DNA of 64,000 nt from Streptomyces sp. R44. GTDB lineage: Bacteria; Actinomycetota; Actinomycetes; Streptomycetales; Streptomycetaceae. Position numbers and translations under genes: made by a program. Under the pieces are notes generated by a model, which saw only the letters and a program-made list of their open reading frames with translations, ran no database searches and was not told where the DNA came from. This document shows positions 43,650-52,365 of the stretch, piece after piece (the stretch's first letter is position 1; each line of letters starts with the position of its first letter). Where the stretch lies: positions 3,472,001-3,536,000 of the forward strand of contig NZ_CP163444.1 in the NCBI RefSeq assembly GCF_041053105.1, read 5' to 3'.

Positions 43650-44501
43650 GTGAGCGCCATGTCTCTTGCCCTGCTGCTGACCACGGCCGCCGCCACGGCC
43701 GTGGGCGCTGCTGCCCTGCACGCCGTCCACGGTCTCCGCAAGGAGGTCACCGCCCTCCGGGGCGAGCTGGCCGCCGGTCACGGTGCCACGGTCCCCGCGG
43801 CCCGCGCCACGCCCGCCGCCGAGATACGGGCCGCGGTCGCCGAGGCGCTGGCCGAGGAGCGCGAGCGCGAGCTCGCGGAGGCGCGCGCCTTCTGGGCCGC
43901 GCAGGAGGCCCGTGACGCGGCCGACGCCCCGTCCCTGCTCGGCGGTCTGGGCGGCCCGGTCGACGACGGCACGCTCTTCGTGCCGCGCCAGGCCGACTTC
44001 GTGGGCCTGGAGGCGATGGCCCTGGAGGCCATGGAGGCGGAGGCCACCGCGCTCGACGGCCCCGACCCGCTGGAGGCCTTCGACTCCTTCGACGAGTACC
44101 CCGAGTACCCCGAGGACTCCGTGGAGCTGGCCGCGGCCCGCCGCCGGCACCCCTCGCACCCGGACTTCGTGCCGGTGCAGACGCCCGTCGTGACGGACCA
44201 CGAGCGGACGGTGGCCCGCCTGGAGGAGCTCGCGGACACCGGTACCGCGCTCACCGACGTGCGCCCGGGCCCGCTCGGCACCCTCGACGTGTACGTCTTC
44301 GCGGACGGCACCACCCTCTGTATGACCCCGGGCCACCGCGAGACCGCGGAGCGCCTGGCGGAGGCCCTCCGCGCCGGCCGCACCCCGGTCCTGCTCGGCG
44401 GCTCGGGCGTCTCGGGCGCCTTCGCCCTGACCTTCTCGTACGGCGACTCGGACGAGGAGAACGTCTACATCCTCGCCGACCGCGTCATCGCCTCCCTGTA
44501 A
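43650..44501 (+). CDS. Hypothetical protein with N-terminal membrane segment
   Basis: Protein of 283 residues from GTG 43650 (GGGAG 7 nt upstream; ATG 43659 is also in frame). An N-terminal hydrophobic segment (SLALLLTTAAATAVGAAAL) is followed by a coiled-coil-like region (EIRAAVAEALAEERERELAEA), an acidic stretch (EAFDSFDEYPEYPED), and a C-terminal alpha/beta domain (VARLEELADTGTALTDVRPG, CMTPGHRETAERLAEALR, ENVYILADRVIASL). No family recognised. The gap upstream contains an AT-rich promoter-like stretch near 43540-43580. Confidence 0.78.
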   Translation: MSAMSLALLLTTAAATAVGAAALHAVHGLRKEVTALRGELAAGHGATVPAARATPAAEIRAAVAEALAEERERELAEARAFWAAQEARDAADAPSLLGGLGGPVDDGTLFVPRQADFVGLEAMALEAMEAEATALDGPDPLEAFDSFDEYPEYPEDSVELAAARRRHPSHPDFVPVQTPVVTDHERTVARLEELADTGTALTDVRPGPLGTLDVYVFADGTTLCMTPGHRETAERLAEALRAGRTPVLLGGSGVSGAFALTFSYGDSDEENVYILADRVIASL

Positions 44502-44517
44502 GGCCGCCAGGGGCTTC

Positions 44518-44847
44518 CTACAGCCCCGAGCGCTCCGCCGCCTCCCCCACCAGCCTCACGGCCTCGTCCAGCTCCGCCTCGCGGGAGCCGGCCGGGGCCG
44601 TTCGCAGGATTTCGGCCAGATCGTTCCCGGCGACGGCGAGTTGGTCGCCCACCACGAAGAGCCCCGCGTCCGGCATGATCACCGGCTCCCGGTCCGGGTC
44701 CTCGGCACGCTGGGCGCGCACCGCCAACTCCCTGGCCAGGGCGAGGCCTTCGGCCGCCGCGGTCTGCTTGAGACGGCTCTGCGGGGCCGCCCGCAGCCGG
44801 TCGGCGAACCGCTCGACGGCGGCGGTCAGTTCACTCGTATCGTGCAC
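44518..44847 (-). CDS. Small conserved hypothetical protein
   Basis: Protein of 109 residues, all-helical by composition (AVERFADRLRAAPQSRLKQT, ALARELAVRAQRAEDPDREP, AELDEAVRLVGEAAERSGL). It starts with GTG 44847, since the first in-frame ATG is well inside. It is convergent with the previous gene and divergent from the DUF4287 gene. Function unknown. Confidence 0.72.
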   Translation of the reverse strand: MHDTSELTAAVERFADRLRAAPQSRLKQTAAAEGLALARELAVRAQRAEDPDREPVIMPDAGLFVVGDQLAVAGNDLAEILRTAPAGSREAELDEAVRLVGEAAERSGL

Positions 44848-44956
44848 CCCGCGACCCTACGCGCCCTCCCGGGCCCCTTGCCAACGGCCGCAGGCTTCGG
44901 CACGGTGACGGGAAGGAGTACGAGAAGCACACGGTACGAAGCGTCCGGAGGCGCCG

Positions 44957-45187
44957 ATGTCCCACACTTTCTCCGAAGAGACCCACCGCAACCTCTTGGC
45001 CCGGATCCCGCGCCGCACCGGTCGTGAGATCGCCGACTGGATGCGCACCGTCGAGGAGGGCCCCTCCCTCCTCCGCTTCGAGGAGCGGGTCAGCTGGCTC
45101 CGCGGGGCGCACGAGCTGGCGTACGGCCATGCGAAGGCGATCATCCACGAGTACGACCTGCGGCGGGCGGCCCGCAGACTGCTCTGA
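44957..45187 (+). CDS. DUF4287-like small protein
   Basis: Protein of 76 residues with a good CGGAGG upstream of ATG 44957. The motif NLLARIPRRTGREIADWMRTV, then EGPSLLRFEERVSWLRG and YGHAKAIIHEYDLRRAAR match the DUF4287 family, which often occurs as a small stand-alone protein. Helical, soluble, function unknown. Confidence 0.82.
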   Translation: MSHTFSEETHRNLLARIPRRTGREIADWMRTVEEGPSLLRFEERVSWLRGAHELAYGHAKAIIHEYDLRRAARRLL

Positions 45188-45205
45188 TCCGGAACCCGCC
45201 GCGCG

Positions 45206-46078
45206 TCACTTCAGGTGCCGGCCGAGGAAGTCGCGGACGAGTGCGGCGATCTCCTCGCCGTGCGTCTCCAGGGCGAAGTGCCCGGCGTCCAGGAGGTGGA
45301 TCTCGGCGTCGGGAAGGTCACGGGCGAAGGCCTCCGCACCGGCCGGTCCGAAGATCTCGTCGCCGCGCCCCCAGGCCGCGAGCAGCGGCGGCCGGTGGGT
45401 GCGGAAGTACTCCTGGAAGGCCGGGTAGCCGTCCAGGTTGAACTGGTAGTCCCAGAAGAGCTGGAGCTGGATCTCCTTGTTGCCGGGCCGGTCGAGGCCG
45501 GCCTGGTCCAGGGTCCAGGTCTCGGGGCCGATCCGGTCGAGCCGGTCGGCGGGGACCCCGTGGGTGTACTGCCAGCGGGTGGCCTCGGCGGTCAGCAGTT
45601 CCCGTACGCCGGCCTCGTTCGCCGCCCGGTCCTTCGCGTGGGCGAAGAGCACGTCCCAGAAGGGCGTGAATCCCTCCAGGTAGGCGTTGCCGCTCTGACT
45701 GACGATCGCGGTGACGCGCTCGGGACTGCGGGAGGCGATCCGCAGGCCGATCGGTGCTCCGTAGTCCTGGATGTACAGCGCGAACCTCTCCACGCCCAGC
45801 TGGTCGAGGAGGCCGAGGGTGATCTCGGTGAGCTTCTCGAAGCTGTACTCGAAGTCCTCGACGGCCGGTGCGGCGGAGGCGCCGAAGCCGATGTGGTCCG
45901 GGGCGATCAGGTGGTACGCGTCGGCGAGCTCGGCGATGAGCCCCCGGTACATGTGCGAGCTGGACGGGAAGCCGTGCAGCAGCACGAGGGTGGGGTTCGC
46001 CGGGTCGCCGGCCTCCCGGTAGAAGACGTCGAGCCCGTCGACGGTGACGGTGCGGGCACGCAGGCGGTACGCGGACAT
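45206..46078 (-). CDS. Alpha/beta hydrolase of the haloalkane dehalogenase/epoxide hydrolase type
   Basis: Enzyme of 290 residues. The oxyanion motif is HGFPSSSHMYR; the nucleophile is an Asp in LYIQDYGAPIGLRIA (about residue 110), not a Ser, which is the epoxide hydrolase/dehalogenase pattern; the late His is in LLDAGHFALETHGEE. ATG 46078 has GGGGAG upstream. It is divergent from a TetR gene, with two identical-type palindromes in the gap, so it is probably repressed by that regulator. Substrate unknown. Confidence 0.88.
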   Translation of the reverse strand: MSAYRLRARTVTVDGLDVFYREAGDPANPTLVLLHGFPSSSHMYRGLIAELADAYHLIAPDHIGFGASAAPAVEDFEYSFEKLTEITLGLLDQLGVERFALYIQDYGAPIGLRIASRSPERVTAIVSQSGNAYLEGFTPFWDVLFAHAKDRAANEAGVRELLTAEATRWQYTHGVPADRLDRIGPETWTLDQAGLDRPGNKEIQLQLFWDYQFNLDGYPAFQEYFRTHRPPLLAAWGRGDEIFGPAGAEAFARDLPDAEIHLLDAGHFALETHGEEIAALVRDFLGRHLK

Positions 46079-46109
46079 GGCTGACTCCCCGTTTCCGGTT
46101 TCCGATCGA

Positions 46110-46125
46110 GAGAACGGTCGTTCTC
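46110..46125. promoter_or_regulatory. TetR-type operator 1 (between hydrolase and TetR genes)
   Basis: GAGAACGGTCGTTCTC has 7-bp arms and a 2-nt centre. It lies 32 bp from the hydrolase start and matches the second site in 14 of 16 bases; centres are 35 bp apart. Confidence 0.78.
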
Positions 46126-46144
46126 CCGATGCCCTGTAGACTAC

Positions 46145-46160
46145 GAGAACGATGGTTCTC
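46145..46160. promoter_or_regulatory. TetR-type operator 2
   Basis: GAGAACGATGGTTCTC has 6-bp arms and a 4-nt centre. It lies 22 bp before the TetR gene start. With operator 1 it should let one regulator control both divergent promoters. Confidence 0.75.
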
Positions 46161-46181
46161 CACGCAAGGGGTGATCGGACG

Positions 46182-46739
46182 ATGGACGCGGAAACCGCCG
46201 AGCTGAAGCTGCTCGACACCGCGGAACGGCTCTTCGACGAGCGGGGGGTGCAGGCCGTCGGCATGGACGCCATCCGCACCGCGTCGGGGGTCTCCCTGAA
46301 GCGGCTCTACCAGGTCTTCCCGTCCAAGGAGCTCCTGGTCGAGGCCGTTCTGCGGCGCCGCGACGAGGCCGTGCGGGCCGCCCTGACCTCGCACGGCGCG
46401 CGGGCCGCCGACGGGCCGTACGAGCGCGCCCTCGCGGTCTTCGACTGGCTGGCCGGCTGGTTCGCGGAGCCCGGGTTCCGCGGCTGCGCGTTCATCAACA
46501 CCTTCGGGGAGCTCGGCGGGGTCACCCCGGCGGTCACCACGATCGCCCGCGACCACAAGGAGGCCCTGCGGGCCTACTTCGCGGAGCAGACGGACGCCCT
46601 CGGCGCCCCGCCCGTCCTCGCCGACCAGCTGGCCCTGCTCGCCAACGGCGCCATGGCCGTCGCGGGCATCACCGGCTCCCCCGAACCGGCCGCGCAGGCG
46701 AAGGCCGCGGCGCGGGTCCTCCTGGACGCGACGCCCTAG
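46182..46739 (+). CDS. TetR family transcriptional regulator
   Basis: Regulator of 185 residues from ATG 46182 (GGGG upstream). The N-terminal HTH is AERLFDERGVQAVGMDAIRTAS, then GVSLKRLYQVFPSKELLVEAV, typical of TetR. The rest (FDWLAGWFAEPGFRGCAFIN, ELGGVTPAVTTIARDHKEALR) is the ligand-binding part. It is divergent from the alpha/beta hydrolase gene and almost certainly binds the paired palindromes between them. Confidence 0.92.
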   Translation: MDAETAELKLLDTAERLFDERGVQAVGMDAIRTASGVSLKRLYQVFPSKELLVEAVLRRRDEAVRAALTSHGARAADGPYERALAVFDWLAGWFAEPGFRGCAFINTFGELGGVTPAVTTIARDHKEALRAYFAEQTDALGAPPVLADQLALLANGAMAVAGITGSPEPAAQAKAAARVLLDATP

Positions 46740-46745
46740 ACACGC

Positions 46746-46784
46746 GGAAGGGCCCGCCCGGCACGAAGCCGGACGGGCCCTTCC
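46746..46784. terminator. Terminator hairpin between TetR and BI-1 genes
   Basis: A 17-bp stem with one mismatch (46746-46762 with 46768-46784), loop ACGAA, followed by CCCCCC. The TetR gene and the BI-1 gene converge on it. Confidence 0.8.
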
Positions 46785-46803
46785 CCCCGAGTCAGGGGGT
46801 GCG

Positions 46804-47706
46804 TCAGTCGTCGCCCTGCAGGATCGACAGCAGACGCAGCATCTCCAGGTAGATCCACACCAGGGTCATGGTGAGACCGAAGGCGGCCAGCCATGCCTCC
46901 TCGCGCGGCGCGCCGTAGGTCACGCCGTCCTCGACCTGCTTGAAGTCGAGGGCGAGGAAGCAGGCACCGAGGATGATGCCGACGATGCCGAAGACGATGC
47001 CGAGGCCACCGCTGCGGAAGCCGAGGCCGTCACCGCCGGCGAAGACGGCGAACAGCAGGTTGGCCACCATGAGCAGCGTGAAGCCGATCGCGGCGGCGAT
47101 CACGAAGCCGTAGAAGCGGCGGGTGACGCGGATCCAGCCCATCTTGTAGGCGATGAGCACACCGGCGAAGACCGCCATCGTGCCCAGGACCGCCTGGATG
47201 ACCACGCCGTCGGCGATGTACGTCGAGACGGCGGCCGAGATGACGCCCAGGAAGACGCCCTCGAAGGCCGCGTAGCCCAGGATCAGCGCGGGAGACGGCT
47301 TGCGCTTGAAGGACTGCACCAGCGACAGGACCAGGGCGACCAGAGCGGCGCCGATGGCGATGCCGTAGGACTTGCCGAGGTTCGCCGGGTCGACCGGCAG
47401 CAGCAGCCAGGACAGGACGGCGGTGAGCACGACCGTGCCGAGCGTCATGGCCGTACGGCTCACGACGTCGTCGATCGTCATCACGTTGCCGCGGGCCTGC
47501 TGCGGGGCGCCGAGCTGGACGTCCTGCGGGGCGTACGGGTTGGTCGCGTACGGGTTCGTCGCGCCCTGGGCGTACGGGTTGCCCGTGGCGTACGGGTCGG
47601 TTCCGACGGCGGGGCCCCCGGCCTGCGGCTGCTGCGCGTTGAAGCCCGCGTAGCCGGCGTCGCGGCTGAACCCCCGTCGCGAGAAGACCGGGTTGCTGCT
47701 CCTCAT
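46804..47706 (-). CDS. Bax inhibitor-1/YccA family membrane protein
   Basis: Seven-helix protein of 300 residues. A cytosolic N-terminus of about 75 residues has repeats of NPYA (NPYAQGATNPYATNPYAPQ), then TIDDVVSRTAMTLGTVVLTAV starts the membrane part. Helices cover about 88-300; the BI-1 signature is near YKMGWIRVTRRFYGFVIAAA and ACFLALDFKQVEDGVTYGAP. The family includes calcium-leak channels. ATG 47706 has GGAGTGAG upstream. Confidence 0.9.
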   Translation of the reverse strand: MRSSNPVFSRRGFSRDAGYAGFNAQQPQAGGPAVGTDPYATGNPYAQGATNPYATNPYAPQDVQLGAPQQARGNVMTIDDVVSRTAMTLGTVVLTAVLSWLLLPVDPANLGKSYGIAIGAALVALVLSLVQSFKRKPSPALILGYAAFEGVFLGVISAAVSTYIADGVVIQAVLGTMAVFAGVLIAYKMGWIRVTRRFYGFVIAAAIGFTLLMVANLLFAVFAGGDGLGFRSGGLGIVFGIVGIILGACFLALDFKQVEDGVTYGAPREEAWLAAFGLTMTLVWIYLEMLRLLSILQGDD

Positions 47707-47890
47707 CTCACTCCTCCATGGCAAGACCGCACGGCGCGGTCTTGCGTCAAGAGTAATGGGTAGGCAAAAGGAACGCCCTAGTGCTCGGGGAGGATCTTTT
47801 CCCGTAAGTTTTCGATCTTCGTCGGCGGCGGGCCACCCCGCCCGGCCAGGCTCGTCCCGTACGGAACCACCCCCTCCACAGGAGAGCCCC

Positions 47891-48505
47891 ATGGCCGCCG
47901 AACCGAACGAGACCTGGACCCTGCGCCACGCCACCGCGTGGGTCTTCACCGCGGACGGGCGCCTCACCAGGCCCGTGATCCTGGTCGGCGACGCCGGCAC
48001 CGGACTCGCCGAGCTCGCCGCGGGCGCGGACCACGACTCGTACGCGCTCCTCAAGGAACTCACGGCGCGCGGCCACGACCTGATCCTGCTCGGCCTGCCC
48101 GAGGACGGCTCGATGACGGGCGACGGCGGGATCGTGCAGAACACCGTCACGCGCACGATCGCGGAGCAGTACGGCGACACCCGGCTGACCGTCGGCGGCA
48201 CCGGGCGGGGCGCCCTCGCCGCCCGCTACGCCCTCGCCGGCATGGAGTACCAGCGGATCGACCACCGGACGGGTGTCTTCTTCTCCCACAACGCCGCCGC
48301 CCCGGAGCTGGAGGACGAGGCCGAGCTGAGCCGCATGGGCGGCAGGCCGCAGATCCCGCTGTTCCTGCGCCTGACCGACAGCGGCGTGGACGACGGGCTC
48401 GACGAGGAGGCCGCCGACGAGACGATGACGGGCACGGCGGGCGGGGCCGGTCCCCTGCTCTCCAAGGAGTACGGCTCCCGACTGCTTGAGCGTCTGCCTG
48501 GGTAG
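47891..48505 (+). CDS. Alpha/beta-hydrolase-like hypothetical protein without clear nucleophile
   Basis: Protein of 204 residues from ATG 47891 (AGGAG upstream). PVILVGDAGTGLAELAAG and LTARGHDLILLGLPEDGSM look like the first strands of a hydrolase fold, and LTVGGTGRGALAARYALAGM occupies the nucleophile elbow, with Thr-Gly-Arg where G-x-S-x-G would have Ser. It is therefore likely inactive or a different enzyme. Acidic C-terminus. It ends 10 bp before the bldA tRNA gene on the other strand. Confidence 0.7.
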   Translation: MAAEPNETWTLRHATAWVFTADGRLTRPVILVGDAGTGLAELAAGADHDSYALLKELTARGHDLILLGLPEDGSMTGDGGIVQNTVTRTIAEQYGDTRLTVGGTGRGALAARYALAGMEYQRIDHRTGVFFSHNAAAPELEDEAELSRMGGRPQIPLFLRLTDSGVDDGLDEEAADETMTGTAGGAGPLLSKEYGSRLLERLPG

Positions 48506-48515
48506 CGAGACCGTG

Positions 48516-48600
48516 TGGTGCCCGGAACCGGACTCGAACCGGTACGGCCCGAAGGCCAGCGAGGTTTAAGCTCGCCGTGTCTGCATTCCACCATCCGGGC
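48516..48600 (-). tRNA. bldA: tRNA-Leu (anticodon TAA), bldA
   Basis: Class II tRNA. The acceptor GCCCGGA pairs with TCCGGGC, the CCA end is encoded (48516-48518), the anticodon arm is GCGAG-CTTAAAC-CTCGC, giving anticodon TAA that reads UUA, and the variable arm is GGCC-TTCG-GGCC. The T arm is ACCGG-TTCGAGT-CCGGT. In Streptomyces this tRNA is bldA, which translates the rare UUA codons of developmental and antibiotic genes. No in-frame TTA codon was seen in the other genes of the window. Confidence 0.98.
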
Positions 48601-48991
48601 GTCGCCGCGAAGCTCCGCGTTGGCACATGAGCCTATCGGGACGGTTTCCCCCGATCAGCGGAACATCGGCCCGATGTTGTCTTATTTTATTGACGTCTGA
48701 GGGTGCGTCAGTGCAGGTGAGGGGCCTTTCGCCAAACTGTGACAGGGGTCGCAGGCGCAAAGCGGCACCCCCTGGAATGACGAAAAGTCGTCGCAGGTCT
48801 GTCACCTCCGGCCGACGGGTTCCCCGTCGTCCGGAGTCAGGGGTCCCGTCATCCCAAAGGAGGAGGGACCGGACCTCCGGTCAGACTCGAGACTGCCCCC
48901 GGAACGGGCACGTGGGCGGACGACCGGAAGCGGAACGCTCGACACGATGGAGGGGTTCCCGAATCGCCGTCGCAGTGACAGGAGTCCCCCC
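48601..48991. other. Gap of 391 bp upstream of bldA and the ABC transporter genes
   Basis: No convincing gene. The AT-rich run at about 48675-48695 (GTTGTCTTATTTTATTGACG) stands out and is the best guess for promoter DNA of one of the two divergent genes. The rest contains several short hairpins (for example GACGGGTTCCCCGTC near 48818). Confidence 0.45.
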
Positions 48992-49762
48992 GTGACCACC
49001 ACCCCCACCGTGTCCCGCGCCACCGCGGTGGCCGCCCGCGCCACGGATCTCACCAAGGTCTACGGACACGGCGAGACCCAGGTGGTCGCGCTCGACCGGG
49101 TCAGCGTGGACTTCCGACAGGGCGAGTTCACCGCGATCATGGGCCCCTCCGGCTCCGGCAAGTCGACGCTCATGCACTGCGTCGCCGGTCTGGACTCCTT
49201 CTCCTCCGGCTCGGTCCGCATCGGCGAGACGGAGCTGTCGACCCTGAAGGACAAGCAGCTCACCCAGCTGCGCCGGGACAAGATCGGCTTCATCTTCCAG
49301 GCCTTCAACCTGCTGCCGACGCTGACGGCCCTGGAGAACATCACGCTGCCCATGGACATCGCCGGCCGCAAGGCCGACAAGCAGTGGGTCCAGCAGGTCA
49401 TCGACATGCTCGGCCTCTCCGGCCGGCTCACCCACCGCCCGTCCGAGCTCTCCGGCGGCCAGCAGCAGCGCGTGGCCGTGGCCCGCGCCCTCGCCTCCCG
49501 CCCCGAGATCATCTTCGGCGACGAGCCCACCGGAAACCTGGACTCCCGCTCCGGCGCCGAGGTCCTCGGCTTCCTCCGCAACTCGGTACGTGAACTGGGC
49601 CAGACCGTCGTCATGGTCACCCACGACGCCGTCGCCGCCTCCTACGCGGACCGCGTCATCTTCCTCGCGGACGGCCGGATCGTCGACGAGATGCTCCGCC
49701 CGACGGCGGACGGCGTCCTCGACCGCATGAAGGCCTTCGACGCCAAGGGCCGTACGAGCTGA
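48992..49762 (+). CDS. ABC transporter ATP-binding protein (MacB/LolD-type)
   Basis: ATPase of 256 residues from GTG 48992 (AGGAG upstream). Walker A is MGPSGSGKSTLMHC, Q loop IFQAFNLLP, signature LSGGQQQRVAVARALA, Walker B EIIFGDEPTG and H loop VTHDAVAA. It belongs to the type VII (MacB-like) group, which powers mechanotransmission or export rather than import. It precedes the matching permease by 53 bp. Confidence 0.95.
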   Translation: MTTTPTVSRATAVAARATDLTKVYGHGETQVVALDRVSVDFRQGEFTAIMGPSGSGKSTLMHCVAGLDSFSSGSVRIGETELSTLKDKQLTQLRRDKIGFIFQAFNLLPTLTALENITLPMDIAGRKADKQWVQQVIDMLGLSGRLTHRPSELSGGQQQRVAVARALASRPEIIFGDEPTGNLDSRSGAEVLGFLRNSVRELGQTVVMVTHDAVAASYADRVIFLADGRIVDEMLRPTADGVLDRMKAFDAKGRTS

Positions 49763-49815
49763 CGCGGCACCAAGCCGCCACCGCCCGCCGCCTCCTCGAA
49801 CTCCAGGACCCACCC

Positions 49816-52347
49816 ATGTTCCGTACCGCCCTGCGCAACGTACTCGCGCACAAGGCGAGACTGCTGATGACCGTCCTCGCCGTGATGCTCGGCGTGGCCT
49901 TCGTCTCCGGCACCCTCGTCTTCACCGACACCCTCTCGAACGCCTTCCGCAGCCAGTCGGCCAAGAGCTACGACGACGTCGCCGTCGCGGTCAGCCTGCG
50001 GCCCGACCCGGAGGAGGCCGTCAAGGACCCCGGCCTCTCCCAGCGGACCGTCGACGAGGTCGCGAAGCTCGACGGCGTCACCGCCGTCGCCCCGCGCGTC
50101 GACGGATTCGCCGGCGTGCCGGACAAGAACGGCAAGCTGATCGGCGTCGGCTGGTCCAACAAGGGCACCAACTTCGCCCCCGGCAAGGACGGCAAGGACC
50201 CGGCCCTCACCTTCACCACCGGCAACGGCCCGGCCGCGGCCGACCAGGTCGCCCTCGACAAGGACACCGCCGACAAGGGCGGCTACAAGGTCGGCGACCG
50301 GGTGCGGGTCGCCACCAACGGCCCGGTGAAGGAGTTCACCCTCTCCGGCGTCTTCACCACCGAGGACGGCGCCGTCAACGCGGGCGGCAGCCTCGTGGTC
50401 TTCGACGCCCCGGTCGCCCAGAAGCTCTACCTGAAGCCCGGCTACTACTCCGACCTGAACGTCACGGCGGCCCCCGGCGCCGACGCCGAGAAGCTCCGCG
50501 ACGAGGTCCTGAAGGTGGTCCCGAAGGCCGCCACCGCCCAGACCGGCCAGGCCCTCGCCGACCAGCAGGCCACGGACATCGAGGCCGGCCTCGGCGCCCT
50601 CAACCAGGTCCTCCTGGGCTTCGCCGGCATCGCGCTCTTCGTCGGCATCTTCCTGATCGCCAACACCTTCACGATGCTGGTCGCCCAGCGCACCAAGGAG
50701 CTGGCCCTGATGCGCGCGGTCGGTGCCTCGCGCCGGCAGATCACCCGCTCCGTCCTGGCCGAGGCCGGCATCGTCGGCATCCTCGCCTCCGCCGTCGGAT
50801 ACGTCCTCGGCATCGGGCTCGCCGTTGCCCTGCGCTCCGGCATGGCCGCCTTCGACATGAAGGTCCCGGACGGCGCCCTGGTCCTCGGCGCCACCCCGGC
50901 CGTGGCCGCCTTCGGCGTCGGTGTCGTCATCACCACGCTGGCCGCCTGGCTGCCCGGCCGCCGGGCCGCGAAGATCCCGCCGGTCGCCGCGATGAACAGC
51001 GTGCACGCCACCCCGAGCGCCAAGTCCCTCGTGGTGCGCAACTCGATCGGTGCCGCGATCACCGCGATCGGTGCCGTCCTCATCGTGCTCGGCGCGAACG
51101 CCGGCGGCGACGACGGCCGCATGACCATCGCGGGCGGTGCCTTCGCCACCCTCATCGGCGTCATCGTCCTCATCCCGTTCCTGGTCCGGCCCGTGATCGC
51201 CCTGATCCGTCCCCTCTTCGAGGCGGTCTTCGGGATCTCCGGCAAGCTCGCCGGCCTCAACGCGGTCCGCAACCCGCGCCGCACCGGCGCCACCGCCTCC
51301 GCGCTCGCCATCGGCCTCACCCTGGTCACCGGCCTGTCCGTCATCGGCGTCAGCGCCGGCCAGGCCCTGGACAAGATGACCGTCGACCAGATCAAGGCCG
51401 ACTACATGGTCACCATGGCCAGCGGCGGCGGTCTGTCGCACGAGGCCCTGACCGCCCTGGAGAAGGCCCCGGGCGTCACCGCGGTCTCCCCGCAGCAGGC
51501 GGGCGCCTTCGACCTCAAGGGCACGTACGTCTCCGCCTCCGGCGTCACCCCCGGCGCCATCGAGAAGGTCCTCAAGGTCGAGGTCGTGAACGGTTCGCTG
51601 GCCTCGCTCGGCGAGGGGAAGATCGCCGTCGCCGACAAGACCGCCACCAGCCGCGGCCTGAAGGTCGGCTCCAGCGTCCCGGTCGAGTACCTGGACAAGA
51701 AGAAGGGCACGCTGACCGTCGGCGCGATCTACGAGGACAGCGAGTTCCTCTCCCCCGTCCTCGTGGACGCGAAGATCCTCGACGCGCACGACCCGCAGCC
51801 GTACATCCCGCAGATCTTCGTCTCCACCGACGGCGGCCCGAGCGACGCGAACGAGCGGGCGCTGGCCAAGGCCATGGGTGACAACCCGGCCATCACCGTC
51901 CTCGACCAGAAGGACATCCGCGACACCTTCGGCGGGCAGATCAACCTGCTGCTGAACATCATGTACGGCCTGCTCGCCATGGCCCTGCTCATCGCCGTCC
52001 TCGGTGTCGTCAACACCCTCGCGATGTCCGTCTTCGAGCGACAGCAGGAGATCGGCATGATCCGGGCGATCGGTCTCGACCGGCGCCGGGTGAAGCGGAT
52101 GGTCCGTCTGGAGGCCGTGGTCATCTCGGTGTTCGGCGCGATCGTCGGCATCGGGCTCGGCACCTTCCTCGCCTGGGCCCTCGGCAAGACCTTCGAGAGC
52201 AGCCTGCCCGGATACACCCTGGTCCTGCCCTGGGACCGGATCGGGATCTTCCTGGTCCTGGCCGGCGTGGTCGGTGTCCTCGCCTCCCTGTGGCCGGCCC
52301 GGAGCGCGGCGAAGCTGAACATGCTCTCCGCGATCAAGGCCGAGTAG
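49816..52347 (+). CDS. ABC transporter permease (FtsX/MacB-like)
   Basis: Membrane protein of 843 residues. Helix 1 is at MTVLAVMLGVAFVSGTLVF (about 17-36), a large extracellular MacB-type domain follows (about 40-260), then three helices around 265-385. A second similar FtsX unit covers about 485-830, with an external domain (about 510-700) and three helices at the end (MYGLLAMALLIAVLGVVNTL; AVVISVFGAIVGIGLGTFLA; FLVLAGVVGVLASLWPARSA). It partners the ATPase just upstream; the substrate is unknown. Confidence 0.94.
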   Translation: MFRTALRNVLAHKARLLMTVLAVMLGVAFVSGTLVFTDTLSNAFRSQSAKSYDDVAVAVSLRPDPEEAVKDPGLSQRTVDEVAKLDGVTAVAPRVDGFAGVPDKNGKLIGVGWSNKGTNFAPGKDGKDPALTFTTGNGPAAADQVALDKDTADKGGYKVGDRVRVATNGPVKEFTLSGVFTTEDGAVNAGGSLVVFDAPVAQKLYLKPGYYSDLNVTAAPGADAEKLRDEVLKVVPKAATAQTGQALADQQATDIEAGLGALNQVLLGFAGIALFVGIFLIANTFTMLVAQRTKELALMRAVGASRRQITRSVLAEAGIVGILASAVGYVLGIGLAVALRSGMAAFDMKVPDGALVLGATPAVAAFGVGVVITTLAAWLPGRRAAKIPPVAAMNSVHATPSAKSLVVRNSIGAAITAIGAVLIVLGANAGGDDGRMTIAGGAFATLIGVIVLIPFLVRPVIALIRPLFEAVFGISGKLAGLNAVRNPRRTGATASALAIGLTLVTGLSVIGVSAGQALDKMTVDQIKADYMVTMASGGGLSHEALTALEKAPGVTAVSPQQAGAFDLKGTYVSASGVTPGAIEKVLKVEVVNGSLASLGEGKIAVADKTATSRGLKVGSSVPVEYLDKKKGTLTVGAIYEDSEFLSPVLVDAKILDAHDPQPYIPQIFVSTDGGPSDANERALAKAMGDNPAITVLDQKDIRDTFGGQINLLLNIMYGLLAMALLIAVLGVVNTLAMSVFERQQEIGMIRAIGLDRRRVKRMVRLEAVVISVFGAIVGIGLGTFLAWALGKTFESSLPGYTLVLPWDRIGIFLVLAGVVGVLASLWPARSAAKLNMLSAIKAE

Positions 52348-52365
52348 CCGGACCCGTACGGAGAA

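Noticed and set aside
48627..48995. Open frame of 122 codons upstream of the ABC transporter
   Set aside because: Composition is Arg/Ser/Gly-rich with no protein-like pattern, and the AT-rich part is better read as promoter DNA.
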